NCBI GenBank assembly: GCA_947471745.1
Contig: CANJKZ010000117.1
Span: 851,001 to 915,000, forward strand
DNA from: Closterium sp. Naga37s-1
Lineage: Eukaryota; Streptophyta; Zygnematophyceae; Desmidiales; Closteriaceae
DNA: 64,000 nucleotides
Direction of reading: 5' to 3'
In this document: positions 10,111 through 20,625 of the stretch, one piece after another
How positions within the stretch are numbered: position 1 is the first letter of the stretch
How the letters are laid out: every line of letters starts with the position of its first letter
Made by a program: the position numbers and the translations under genes
The notes under the pieces: generated by a model
Databases searched by the model: none
The model's input: the letters and a program-made list of their open reading frames with translations, nothing else
Told to the model about the DNA's origin: nothing

Positions 10111-10512
10111 CGCGCATCCGCGCCACCGCACCTCCGTGCCTCCGCCTCCCTCGCTCAGTGCGAGCCCGCGCCTCGGTTGCGTCCTAGCCCGCCCGATCCA
10201 CACCTACCCTCGGCACGTGGCCGGTTTCTCCCCTCCTCCGCCCTGTTTCCCGGGCCCTTCCCGTTCTCCCTGTCACTGGACTTCGCCTCAGCGGCTGGCA
10301 GCCGCTCATACCTCCGGTAGTTAGCCTTAGCGTCGTGTCGACACTGGCTCCTAGCCGCTCCGTCCCTAGCGTTCCTAGCCATTCTCCGCCTCGTCTCGTT
10401 TGCTCCCTCAGCCGTCGGTTCTCTTGTAGTTTTCCAGCTGGCGTCTCTCGCCCTCCATAGCCGTCCTCCACGTTCTTAGATCCGCCTCCGCCGTGCTCCA
10501 GTCGCCTCTAGC

Positions 10513-11940
10513 ATGGCATCAGTTATGGAGTCCCGTCGCCTCCGTTTCGATGCGGAGGGGCGCCCGATAGAGTTCGGGACCTGGCAGCGCCAGACCACGC
10601 GCTTCCTCACCAGCCAGCGCCAGGACGGCGCCACTCTGTGGGCCCATGCGTCTGGTGCTCTCCAGGCCCCCCCATCCCCCGCCGCCCTGCCGACCGCCTC
10701 GGAGCCGACTCCTACGGCCCAGGCGGAGTACGACCGTCGGGTCCTGGCCAGGGACGTGTGGCTCTCTCGTGACGCTGCCGCCGCTCTCACACTGTCGGAG
10801 CTTCTCCCCTCGACTGAGGCCGCCCACTTTGACCAGGGGAGACAGCACAGGGGGTTTGGGATGCTATTGTTGCCCGCTACTCCACCCCCTCCTCTGCCTC
10901 CCTCAGTCGCATCCTCATGCCGTTTCTGTTTCCCGACCTAGGTTCGTTTGCGACTGTCTCCGACCTAGTGACTCACCTCCGCTCGCTTGCCGCCGGTTTC
11001 CGTGCGGCCTGTACCGACGCACAGCTTCTTGTTGCTCCCCCCCCCCATGTGGCTCACTGTGCACTGGTTAGTCACCCGCCTCCCTGACCGCCTTGCCACT
11101 GCCCGCGACGCGCTTCTCCAGAAGCACCCCACTGAGCTCACCATCGATCTCCTCGAGACCGCTCTCGGGAAGATCGAGAGCAGCCTCCTCACCGTTGCCT
11201 CCGCCACTGACGCGGTGGCTCCCCGTCTCTTTGCGGGGTGTGCCGCCCCTCAGCTTCCCACTTTCACTGCTACCCGTGCTTCTGCTGCTGTGTCGGTTTC
11301 TGAGGACACTGCTGCCGTTTCTGCCGCAGACTGGCAGAAACGGGGCAAGAGTGGCAAGAGGGGCGGTAGGGGGGGAGGTGGGGGCGGTGGAGGCGGCGGT
11401 GGAGGTGGCGGTGGCGGTGGGAGCGACGGAGGCGGCGGCGGCGGCGGCGGCGGTGGTGCACCAGGGGGAGGGGGCCTTGGCGGAGGTGCAGGACAGACAG
11501 GTCCACCCACAGGTGGTGGCCCGACCAGTGGGGGTGTTGCCCCCCAGCAGCAACAGCCACAGCAGCACCTGCCACAGCAGGGACAGCAGCACCAGCAGGC
11601 GCCGCAGCAGTTCCAGCAGTGGGGGCCCCCGCTGCAGTGGGGTCCGCAGCAGCACTGGGGTCCCCCGCCGCAGTGGGGTCCGGGAGGCCCTGGGAGCACC
11701 GGCCGCAGCAGCAGCTCTTCCAGCTGGGCCCCTCGCCCCCCTCGCCGTGACGCTGGCCCCTGCACCCACTGGTGCCTCACCGGGCCGGGCAGCCCCTGTC
11801 TCTGTGGTCGCGACGACCACTCTGCCGCGCGGTGCTTCCGCCGCCTCGACGACCTCTACCGGGCTCGTTGGGGCCCTCTGGCGGTCACGCCTCGCTGGTC
11901 TCGTCTGTTAGCCCGTAAGATTGATGTCTTTGATCTGTCC
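10513..11940 (+). pseudogene. Copia-A gag (frameshifted)
   Basis: Begins MASVMESRRLRFDAEGRP and continues through the UBN2-like gag core (homologous to Copia-B and -C gag: ARYSTPSSASLSRILMPF, then WLVTRLPDRLATARDALL). It ends in a Gly-rich, then Gln/Pro-rich stretch and a zinc-knuckle variant near 11755-11840 (CTHWCLTGPG...CxCGRDDHSAARCF). The frame shifts at a G-run near 10850 and back at a C-run near 11040, so the reading goes frame 1, 3, 1. Both breaks are in homopolymers and may be sequencing errors. Gag would form the particle that packages the RNA. Confidence 0.85.
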
Positions 11941-12709
11941 ATGGACGATGCGCGTCAGCATGCTTTGTATGTTGATGCTGACTTTAGTGCTGATGGATCT
12001 GTGTGCTCGCGTGTTCGTAGCTTAGCCTGCTTGCCTCCTGCTAGTGTAGCCTTGTGCCTGTCTAGCTTAGGTGCTTGTGTTGCTGCTCTAGGTGCTTGTG
12101 TAGCGACTGGGTCAGGTGACCCTCCGGCTGAGGCCTCTCTATCGTTCACGCTGGACTCGGGCGCGTCTCAGTGCTTCTTCCGCGACCACACGACCCTTAC
12201 ACCACTCCTCACTCCTGTGTCAGTGGCTCTGGTTGATCCTACCTCTAGACCAGCCGTTGTGCGTAGCTCCACCACCCTCCCGTGCCCTGTGGTCCCCTCT
12301 GGTGTCCTGCGCGGCCTCCACATCCCCTCGTTCACTCGGAACTTGGTGGGTGTTGGATACCTCCAGGACAGGGCGATCACGGTTACCTTCGTGGGGGGTG
12401 GGCGGACTGCAGTCTGTACAGACGCTACCACAGGTGCTGTTCTGGCCACGTTCACCAGGGAGCCCCGCTCCGGTCTCTACGTCCTCCACACCGAGCGCTC
12501 CTCGGTCGCGTCCTCCCCTCAGGTTGTTGCGTCCCCTCCGGCCCAAGTCCCCAGTCCAGTTGCTGTGTCTAGCCAGGTAGTCGTGTCCGGTCCGGTCGCT
12601 GTGTCCAGTCAAGTCGCTGCGTCTTGCTCCTGTCGCTCTCTCGCCCACCGCACCGTCCTGTGGCACCACCGCCTTGGCCACCCGTCGATCCCTCGCCTTC
12701 GTGGCACCA
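11941..12709 (+). pseudogene. Copia-A protease and GAG-pre-integrase region
   Basis: Continues the gag frame. The aspartic protease motif is FTLDSGASQCFFRDH at about 12145, with the family block LHIPSFTRNLVGVGYLQD after it. The zinc-binding pre-integrase segment WHHRLGHPSIPRLRG follows at about 12660-12705, where homology stops at the inversion breakpoint. Open to TGA at 12736-12738, the last codons being foreign (reverse strand of integrase). Confidence 0.85.
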
Positions 12710-13300
12710 GGGGAACCAGTCCAAAGACTGGTCGGTGAAGCCTCGGGCCGCGAGACACGCGGCTGGAGGTTCAGCTGGTGTGCGGCGTAGCGAACCGCGT
12801 GGGGACACAGAAAATGGGGCGCACGGGCATGGATCATGGACGTGCGGGCGATGTCCATGACCAAGCCAATGCGGCGCTCAGCAACCCCATTCTGCTGTGG
12901 GGACTCCGGCAGCGTCCAGGACTGTACAATGCCCTGCTCGCCGCAGAATCCGCCGAGAATGCCGGAGCGAAACTCGCCCCCACGGTCGGAGTGGAGACAA
13001 CTGACTCGACGACCACGAGTGCCCTCAGTGGCTAGAAGCCACCTGATCAGCGTAGCAGTCACTTCGGACTTCTTCGCAAGAGGGAACACTGTGGTGTACC
13101 TGGAGTAGTCGTCGACGACCACCAGAAAGTAACACTCCCTCCCAGACCCCTGCGTCGGGGCAGGGCCCCAGACGTCCAAGTGGAGAGTCTCGAAGGGAGC
13201 GGTGGCCGGACGAAGGGAGGAGGAGTGGGGAGTGGCGCGTAAGCGACCGGCGACGCACGGAGAGCAAGGAGGGGCAAGCGAGGGAGGGAGCGACGGTGCT
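12710..13300 (-). pseudogene. Copia-A integrase, inverted segment
   Basis: Read on the minus strand this block encodes the rest of the pre-integrase zinc motif (APPCSPCVAGR) and the integrase core: LHLDVWGPAP (first Asp), LHSDRGGEF (second Asp) and SPQQNGVAERR (Glu), followed by HFLCPHAVRYAAHQLNL and PEASPTSLWTG. Flanking gag/protease and RT are on the plus strand, so the segment is inverted within the element. Both ends lack some family sequence (about 12 residues on one side, the integrase C-terminus on the other), so the inversion came with deletions. Confidence 0.88.
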
Positions 13301-14735
13301 GGTTCTGGGGGTGCTGGTGCTGGAGGCACTGGCACCCGAGGTGTTGGTTCTGAGGAGACTGGAGCTGGAGACACTGGTTCTGCGGAGTCCACTCCGCCTC
13401 CCCACTCCCACGACACGCGTCTACAGGCTGCCCGTCGGCGTGAGCGTGAGGAGCAGGAGCGGTTGGAGAGGGAGCGGCAGGAGCTGCGGGTGCTGGACCT
13501 TCTGGAGCAGCAGTGGCAGCAGCAGCAGCAGCCGCAGCCGCCGCCGCGGCCACAGCAGCAGCAGCCGCAGCCGCCGCCGCAGCCGCAGCAGCAGCAGCCG
13601 CAGCCGCCACCGCAGCTTCCTCTGGAGCGGCAGTTGTTCCCACCTGTGAGTGGCCTGCGGGCCCTTGGCCTTTCCTCCTCTCTTCCTGTCCGCTCCCAGT
13701 CTCCTCCTCTGTTTGTTCCTCCGTTGCCTCCTCCTGACGACCGTCCGGCGGTCTGGTCTTCTCCTCCTCCTCAGTCTCCTCCTCCTCAGTCTCCTCCTCC
13801 TTCTGTCCGTCACGACTTGATCACTCGTTGTCCTCCGCGTGCTCGTCACTCGTCCCCTGTTACTGACCTCCACACTGCCCTCCTTTGTTCGTCTCGTCGT
13901 CGTTCTCCTTCTCCTGTGTCCGTTCTCCCGTCTCCTCCTCCGTCCTCTCTCCCAGCCCTCCCCACTCCTATCTCTGACTACTACCGCGCTGTTCGTCCTG
14001 TTGCCCCACGTGTCCTCGCCACTCTTGTCACCGACTCTCGTTTCCCTCCGTCGTCTGCCTCGGCTCTTACTGCCGCTGTCGCTGAGTTTGCTGCCGCCAG
14101 CCGCCTTGACTACGCCACCCGTGTGGTGCCAGCTCCTCCCTACCGTCCTCTGTCTGTCGGGGGTGGGTTTGCCCTTGGCTGTGACGTCCTAGAGGACAGA
14201 GAGTCTGAGCTGGAGTACTGGGCAGCCGCTTCTCCCTCTGTGTGTGCCATGCTGCTCTCCCCTGAGGGAGACCCCGACGCCCTTGACATACCGACTCCTC
14301 GCAGTTACCGCGAGGCAGTGTCAGGGGCGTGGGCCTCTCAGTGGAAAGCGGCTATGGACTCAGAGTTGGCGTCTTGGAGATCCACAGGCACCTACGTCGA
14401 CGCAGTTCCCCCTCCCAGGGCGAACGTAGTCGATGGCATGTGGCTCTTCAAGGTGAAGCGGCCGCCTGGAGCACCGCCGGTGTTCAAGGCGCGCTACGTG
14501 GCTAGGGGCTTCAGTCAGCGTGAGGGAGTTGACTTCTTCCAGACCTTCGCCCCGACCCCAAAGATGACTACTCTTTGGGTGTTACTCCACATAGCAGCGC
14601 AGCGAGACTACGAGCTGCACTCCCTCGACTTCTCCACTGCGTTCCTCCAGGGCCGACTGCACGAGGAGATCTGGCTGCGCCGTCCTCCTGGCTTCACTGA
14701 CACCTTCCCACCTGGGCCCTTCCTCTTGCGACGGC
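13301..14735 (+). pseudogene. Copia-A linker and N-terminal reverse transcriptase
   Basis: Open frame across a Gly/Thr-rich, then charged, then Gln/Pro-rich linker, followed by the conserved pre-RT block (GCDVLEDRESELEYW, EGDPDALDIPTPRSY) and RT blocks MWLFKVKRPPGAPPVFKARY, SQREGVDFFQTFAPTPKM and LDFSTAFLQGRLHEEIWLRR. Homology ends shortly after PPGF near 14720. The YVDD catalytic region and RNase H are missing, replaced by the gypsy fragment. Confidence 0.87.
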
Positions 14736-14742
14736 GGCTCGT

Positions 14743-15331
14743 AGGCGCGTGTCGACGTCACAATGACTCGCCACCAGTCCATGGCGGGGCCCCGTAGCAG
14801 CGAAACGGCGTATCGTATCTTCGCTGCATCCGACTCGACGTAATTCGCGTCGAAGAAGATGTTCATCGTGAAGACCCACGATTGAACCGTTGGACCTCCG
14901 CGTTGGCTGGGATCGAAGCAGGGCGGGCGTTGCGGCTTGAGCGGCATCGGTGCGACGATGTTGTCGTTACCGCTTGTTGCTGCAAATTCGACGTGACGAC
15001 AGGCTTCGCGAGGCCCGCTCATGCTTGGTGCGGCCCTGTTTCTCTCCATGCCGAGCATTGATTGGGCGACGCCATCACTGGCTGCGCCTGAGCGCTGTCC
15101 CACGCTGTTGTGATGTGACGGTGTGCCGGATGAGATGACAATCCGCTCATCCGATTGCGCAGGTGCATTTGCAAGTGCTTGTGTTGGTGCTGGTGCATTC
15201 ACCGTTGATTGCTGGCGGGCGGAGTCACGTTCCGCCGTGAGAGTTGCGATTTCGAGCGCCGAATCTTCGAGTTGGCGCACGAGACGGTCGAGCTGTTCCT
15301 GCGTCAACGTCGCAAGGTTGAGTTCGGCCAT
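14743..15331 (-). pseudogene. Ty3/gypsy gag, N-terminal part
   Basis: Likely start at ATG 15331-15329 (MAELNLATLTQEQLDRLV), chosen because it opens a coiled-coil typical of plant gypsy gag; an upstream in-frame ATG at 15395-15397 is possible. A Ser/Ala/Pro linker is followed by the gag core (PPCFDPSQRGGPTVQSWVF, then DAAKIRYAVSLLRGPAMDWW, the typical LRGxAxxWW signature). The protein runs out shortly after this core at the junction with Copia-A. Truncated and without its zinc knuckle. Confidence 0.8.
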
Positions 15332-15517
15332 GGCGGGGGTGTCGGGCAAGCTCAGCGAGAGCCTCAGTCGTGGCCGTGCGTGCTTTCGAGAGAACACTTC
15401 GAGCGGCGGTGCCTGAACGCTGAGGGACGTCTATCCCCCCCCCCAAAAAAATGAGATAGTGGGGAAGCGAAGGTGTGGGTGGGGTCCGAGAAGAGATCGT
15501 AGACTCGGAATACCAAG

Positions 15518-15871
15518 TGTTAGGAGTGCAATTCAGCGAGCGAGCGAGAATTGCACTATCGAAGCAAAACAATACATTGAGCGAAGGCATGAGCGAAGAA
15601 TATATAGCAAAGTTAGCGTGGTAACGGTAACGCGAGAAATTGGGGTGCGCTACGGGCCTAGCGCCGAGGTTGGGAAATGTCGAGGCGGAGGTCCGGAGCG
15701 CGGGTTACCAACCGAACCGTGAGGTTGGGTCGCATCGTGAACAGTGGCGGGAGTCGTGGTCGAGGCGAGTGTCGCGAGCGGGTAACGTTTCACTGTTGGG
15801 TGCTGGTGGCGGGAATGGTCATGTACGCGGTAAGCAGGGGCGCGAAGTAAGGAAAATGAATTTTCCTTACA
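15518..15871 (-). repeat. Gypsy LTR (354 bp)
   Basis: On the minus strand it starts TGTAAGGAAAATTC and ends CACTCCTAACA, with TG...CA ends. A TATA-like CTATATATTC lies near 15600. The leader and gag follow directly. The boundaries rest on the ends alone because the partner LTR is absent. Confidence 0.55.
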
Positions 15872-17170
15872 CCTCTTTACCCATGAATTTGTAAAAACCC
15901 CGCGGTCCAAATTTTGATGCATGCTGGTCAAGTTTTTTGAACTTGATGTTGAGGTGTGTGCATTTAAAAAAAAAAAACCCACAATTTAGGACCATCTAGA
16001 CACCAAGTGCAATTTAACTCTGTACTAGGGCTTTACTGTTTCAGTTGAAAGTCCATCGAGCAAGATCATGAGTCTTGTGGGACTGGGCAATTTGCCGCAA
16101 TACCCTCATTTGTTCGTATGGATGCGGCTGATGGTTTCGAGAATCCTGACCCCAGCAGCAGCCAGCTAGTCCCGCAGTATTCGACTGGTCCCCGTCAAAA
16201 CAGCTCTGACATGCCTGTCAAGGCCCAAAAAACTCGAACCACTATACAGTTCAAGAACTTGACCACCAAGGAGGTGAGAGGAACAATTCAAGGGATTGAA
16301 ATCGAAACCTGTTTACGCAAGTACAGGTCAGTACTGTAGACCCATCGAAACCTGTCAGTAGCTGTCATCGTCAATCGGACCCAGCCGAAACTGGCTCGAC
16401 GTCAACGGCCAGCTGGTGTCACATTTCGCACGACGGGGTGGTTGCGATGGGGTTGTTGTTGAAGGTGAAGGAAACCCCTCGCTTTTCTGAAAGTGACTTC
16501 GATTGCTCTGCCAGCGCTAAACGCCAAAATGGTAACCCGTTCTCAGGTGAAGTGAATCAGTTCGCCACGGATAAGGCCTCAGGAGATTAGTCGGTCCGTC
16601 AAAAGCAACCGGACAGTCCGTCATATGCCCAGGGGCAAAACCGATCAACGCTAAATTGAGAAGCTGATTTTTTCCTGCGGTCAATTGACGGCCAGACGTC
16701 TACCATCGCCGCTCCGTCCGTCTAGTCCCGATGCTGGCCGGTTAGATCGTTTATGGCTAATTTGGGATTGAGTAGCTGAGCCAGCTAAGCTACACCCTGG
16801 AATTTGTGGTACTAGTGAACTGCATGGGCGGGTTTCAATGAACAAATTTCAAAATTTCACGCACTCTTAAACCTTTTCTTAGCCTCTTGTCTGGTGTTTT
16901 CTTAGTCTTGAGCCAACGTACAGGATGAACAAACAAACGAATGGAAACTAAGCACCTGTAAGACATTATTGTAACCAGCATCTCTTAGACACTGTAATAC
17001 ATCTGGATGACAGGGGGACGAGGGCTTTAAAATACAAAATAGCAGAACAAATTTCAAATGGGGCGTGTGGGATACTACGAGCCTTTGGTTCTGAGGCAGG
17101 CCCATTGCCGCAAACAACCAAATCAAATCCGATGGTAACGCGACTGCGGTAGTTACAAATGGTAACCAGG
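15872..17170. other. Intergenic, no recognised gene; includes 3' UTR of the STIG1-like gene
   Basis: No recognisable protein. A 73-codon frame at 16118-16339 (MDAADGFENPDPSSSQLVPQ and onward) resembles nothing I know and is probably chance or a decayed exon. About 16900-17170 is probably the 3' UTR of the minus-strand gene that ends at 17171. A palindromic AT block GTAAGGAAAA/TTTTCCTTAC sits at 15847-15870, at the gypsy LTR end. Confidence 0.4.
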
Positions 17171-18879
17171 TTACTTCTTCAACGGCGTCCCAGCAGCACC
17201 GTAGTCGCAGACGCCGGCGATGCAGGTTCCGCGGCAGAACCTGCCGCACTTGCCGCAGTTCTTCTTGTCGGTGAGAAGCGAGGTGCAAGTGGCGGAGCAG
17301 CACATGAAATCGGTGGCGCAGTATCGGTTGCAGCTGCCGCAATGGTTTGGATCCGACTTCAAGAACGTGCAGAGACTGCAAAGCACACAGAAGAGGAAAG
17401 GAGTTAGTTATAAAGCAGAGGATGAATCGACAAAAGAAAAAAGAAACCAGGTGTAAGAAGAGAATGCTGAATTATGTTAGCACTTACGAGCCACAGAGGG
17501 TTTGGTTCTGCAGGCAGCCATTGGGCTGAAGCACAACGTCCCCAGTAGTGCCAGTGCTTCCGGTGTTGCCGCCAGCGTTCGTGCTGCCGCCAGCGTTGGT
17601 GCTGCCACCGCCGTTAGTGCTGCCGCCAGCGTTGGAGCTGCCGCCGCTGTTAGTGTTGCCGCCAGCGTTGGAGCTGCCGCCGCTGTTAGTGTTGCCGCCA
17701 GCGTTGGAGCTGCCCCCGCTGTTCGTGTTGCCGCCAGCGTTGGAGCTGCCGCCGCTGTTCGTGTTACCGCCAGCGTTGGAGCTGCCGCCGCTGTTCGTGT
17801 TGCCGCCCGAAGTGGAGCTGCCGCCGCTGTTGGTGTTGCCGCCCGAGACGGAACCGCCGCTGTTGGTGTTGCCGCCCGAGGCGGAGCTGCCGCCGCTGTT
17901 GGTGTTGCCGCCCGAGGCGGAGCTGCCGCCGCTGTTGGTGTTGCCGCCCGAGGCGGAGCTGCCGCCGCTGTTGGTGTTGCCGCCCGAGGCGGAGCTGCCG
18001 CCGCTGTTGGTGTTGCCGCCCGAGGCGGAGCTGCCGCCGCTGTTGGTGTTGCCGCCCGAGGCGGAGCTGCCGCCGCTGTTGGTGTTGCCGCCCGAGGCGG
18101 AGCTGCCGCCGCTGTTGGTGTTGCCGCCCGAGGCGGAGCTGCCGCCGCTGTTGGTGTTGCCGCCCGAGGCGGAGCTGCCGCCGCTGTTGGTGTTGCCGCC
18201 CGAGGCGGAGCTGCCGCCGCTGTTGGTGTTGCCGCCCGAGGCGGAGCTGCCGCCGCTGTTGGTGTTGCCGCCAGAAGTGGAGCTGCCGCCGCCGCTGGCA
18301 GTGTTGCCACCAGAAGTAGAGCTGCCGCCGGAAGCGGTGGTGCCGCCGCCGGCCGTGGCGGTGACACCGGTGGTCTTAGTGTTGCCGGTGGAAGTGGTGC
18401 CCGTAGTGGTGGTGCCGGTGGTCTTCGTATTGCCGGCGGAAGTAGTGCTGCTGCCACCAGCAGCAAGAATCCTCATCCGCCGTAGGCGTGCATTACCGCG
18501 TGACGATCGGACAGCGAATCGCTGGATGGGAGGGAGAAGGCGGGAGGGAACAGGCAGAAAGACGGAAAGCCGATAAATTTAGGCAAACGATATGGATGGG
18601 AGCGAGAAAAGGCGAAAGAAACCTCACAATTCAAAGTGATTCGGGATCTGGACAGTGAACAACTAATGGACCAAAAATTGCCGACAGGGAAAGGCGCCTG
18701 TAGCGGGCATTACTGGCTAAACGCTACAACGCTACCATCTTGACGAGTGTGAGCAGCTGACTGACCTCGAAATCGGCGTTGAGGCCAATATCATCTACTG
18801 AAGCGGCGCCATACTCGGGCAAAAGCGCAATAACCAGCAGCGCTACGGTAATGACTTGGAGAAGCTGAGAGATCTTCAT
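17171..18879 (-). CDS. Secreted STIG1-like protein with Gly/Ser/Asn/Thr repeat domain
   Basis: Three exons on the minus strand: 18879-18766, 18521-17488 and 17375-17171 (TAA region stop), with GT-AG introns (GAG|GTCAGT; CATCCAG|C after a pyrimidine tract; CTC|GTAAGT; TTTGCAG|T). Phases fit, giving 450 residues. Residues 1-26 are a clear signal peptide (MKISQLLQVITVALLVI). Residues about 55-355 are a low-complexity array of NTNSGGSSASGG units. The C-terminus has 14 cysteines in a STIG1 (stigma-specific protein) pattern: HCGSCNRYC, MCCSATC, NCGKCGRFC and GVCDYG. Likely an extracellular, wall- or mucilage-associated protein; STIG1 proteins of flowering plants are secreted to extracellular matrices. 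The repeat fused to this domain is unusual. The gene model is strong; function is inferred. Confidence 0.85.
17600..18290 (-). repeat. Coding 36-bp minisatellite in the STIG1-like gene
   Basis: 36-bp unit coding NTNSGGSSASGG, about eleven near-identical copies (17880-18270), flanked by older variants (SSNAGG at 17600-17810, SVSGG, SSTSGG). Near-identity in the centre and divergence at the edges indicate recent expansion or homogenisation. Length is always a multiple of three, so copy-number change keeps the frame. Confidence 0.9.
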
Positions 18880-20128
18880 AGTCTCTCTCCTGCCCTAATC
18901 TGCTCGAGCTGTTTAACCTGTCAGGAGTTTACAACCTATTACTCGGGGAGGTAATGTGCTTTGAGATACAGGCGACCTCCCTCTAGACTACTGCAGAAGA
19001 TCTACAAGCAGTTGGTGATAGATGGGGGAAGGAGTGGGCTGATGCAATTGCAAAACTTGCAAGATCAAAGTCATCTAGAGGTGACTTCTCGTACGCCTGT
19101 CTCACTGATGGGGCTTGGCTGGTTAGTGCTGTTGCTGTCGTATCTGCAACGTAGATTTTGACTACGTGCCTGGCATGGGGAGCCTCGCTCGTTCAGTTCT
19201 TCAGGTTCTGATGAAACCACCTGCGCGAGTCAGGAACAGCCCAACGACAGGACGCAAGCATTCGCAACTCTAACTTCCCAGGTGTGTGCTTCGGAGATGT
19301 GGCGAGTCGCAGGATTGACCTAATCGTTACGAGCGAAACCTCGATCTTTGCGATGTGGTTACAGGCCGTAACGAAATCAGTCATTCGATTCAATCTGGAA
19401 AATCTGTTTACCAATTCCTGTGAGTTACTGTCGCCAGTCTTCGTTGATCCTTACATCCTTTCGTGACAGATGTTCTGGACGTCCGATACATTGGATAAAG
19501 GACAAAAGTCCTCCAAACCCAGCGGCGCTGAGTTTTGGGGGAGAGTTTCTTCAGGTGGGTGGGCAGCGAGGTAGTACAGTAGCTACTCAGAAATGAGAAG
19601 CGACAATATTTCTGGACAGTGGACTCCACCAACCTCGGCCAATGCGTTCTGCTTGACGAATGAAACGGAATGGAAGGAAAAATGGGACAGCTGTGTCCCT
19701 GCGTGCCCTTCAAGGATTACTCGTTGATAGAATGGCAATGCAACTGCGCATAGTACAATGCACATGTGTACTAACATAACATGCAATCAACATACATAAC
19801 ATGCAATACATTTACACATCCCCTATCATAGTTCTCAAACTTACGTCCGTACATACCTGAAGGAATTTAAAGTATGCAAAACATATCCAGTATTTGTTCT
19901 GATTGTAACAGGTACGTAAGTAACTATGTTGGTATATCAATCCACTTGTTTTTTCTCAAAGTACGAACAGCAGAAAATGATGAACTAGGAAAAGTGGGAG
20001 ATACAAATACAATGATAGATATGTTACCTACTGTATATCTCACTATAGCCTAGCATACACATATATAGTCTGACAATTTTGGACAATAAGCTATTGTAAG
20101 ATATGTACGAATATGAAATCGTTGCAAG
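18880..20128. other. Intergenic, no gene seen
   Basis: Presumed promoter side of the STIG1-like gene near 18880-19000. The remainder becomes AT-rich toward 19750-20128, with short repeats of ACATAACATGCAAT around 19775-19810. No reading frame here shows known similarity. Confidence 0.5.
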
Positions 20129-20413
20129 TGTTACGATAAGGAATTACACTTGGCATTCCTAAACGTAACAGAGGAAAGACCTTACCAAGTACGAAGACGA
20201 AGGGATACGATGAGACGAAGGGTCAAAGACGGTTACAATCAAGACTGTTTCTGACAAAATTATTCGAGTGGTAAAAGGCAGGAACATGTTTGAAACGAGT
20301 TCATGCGCCGCACGGTTGTGATGTAGATGTAATACGGTCAGGGAATGTACCCCTTAGACGAGTTAAGACTTCTTGAATTCCTCTTTAATTCCTCTTGAAT
20401 CTTATATAAACAT

Positions 20414-20620
20414 ATGTGTCAGAAGACCAGCAATGGGGATGCCAGATTGATCGGCTCGCTGACATGGGGGGTTATAGGCGCACTGACCCGCTACTTAACA
20501 AGCCATTTTATCCCAGTGGCTAGAGGCTGGGATTTTGTCTCGGGTTCGAATCCCCACGTGTGCACATGTTGGCGCCGCCACTGTGTCGTGTCCTAGGACA
20601 TCCCTGTGAGGGGGGGGTGT
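20414..20620 (+). repeat. tRNA-derived SINE-like fragment (copy 1)
   Basis: Contains an A-box-like CCCAGTGGCTAGAGG and a perfect B box GGTTCGAATCC (20544-20554), the RNA polymerase III internal promoter of tRNA-derived SINEs. A related copy (GCACTGACCCGCTACTTAAC and CAGTGGTCTAGTGGCTGG) lies at 21354-21490. No acceptor-stem pairing is present, so it is not a working tRNA gene. Confidence 0.5.
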
Positions 20621-20625
20621 CAAAA

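Larger units (their letters stand above)
9539..14735 (+). mobile_element. Copia-A: rearranged, 3'-truncated Copia LTR retrotransposon
   Basis: 5' LTR 9539-9665 (127 bp, TGTCAAATG to TCTGAGA), then primer site TGGTATCACGAG (complementary in type to tRNA-iMet), a GC-rich leader to 10512, gag, protease, an inverted integrase block (12710-13300), and the first half of reverse transcriptase. Homology stops near 14735 where a minus-strand Ty3/gypsy gag begins; no 3' LTR is present. Its proteins are closest to Copia-D in this window (same DARQHALYV and DSGA-protease style). It is dead: frameshifts, inversion and truncation. Confidence 0.88.
14736..15871 (-). mobile_element. Ty3/gypsy element, 5' end only
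   Basis: Minus-strand LTR (15518-15871), leader, and the first part of gag, cut at about 14736 where Copia-A RT begins. No pol is present. Either the gypsy element inserted and was deleted, or a deletion fused two elements. Confidence 0.7.

Noticed and set aside
12220..12705. C-terminal extension of the minus-strand integrase frame
   Set aside because: Beyond 12705 the minus-strand frame is the reverse of protease and gag coding sequence, so it is not part of integrase.
16118..16339. 73-codon frame as a gene
   Set aside because: No similarity, no context and an ordinary length for chance.
17477..18576. Long Ala/Pro/Val-rich frames overlapping the STIG1-like gene on both strands
   Set aside because: Other frames of the 36-bp coding repeat, whose unit length keeps all six frames open; only the spliced minus-strand frame has a signal peptide and cysteine domain.
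20510..20575. Functional tRNA gene
   Set aside because: A and B boxes are present but no acceptor or anticodon stem pairing could be drawn; treated as a SINE head.
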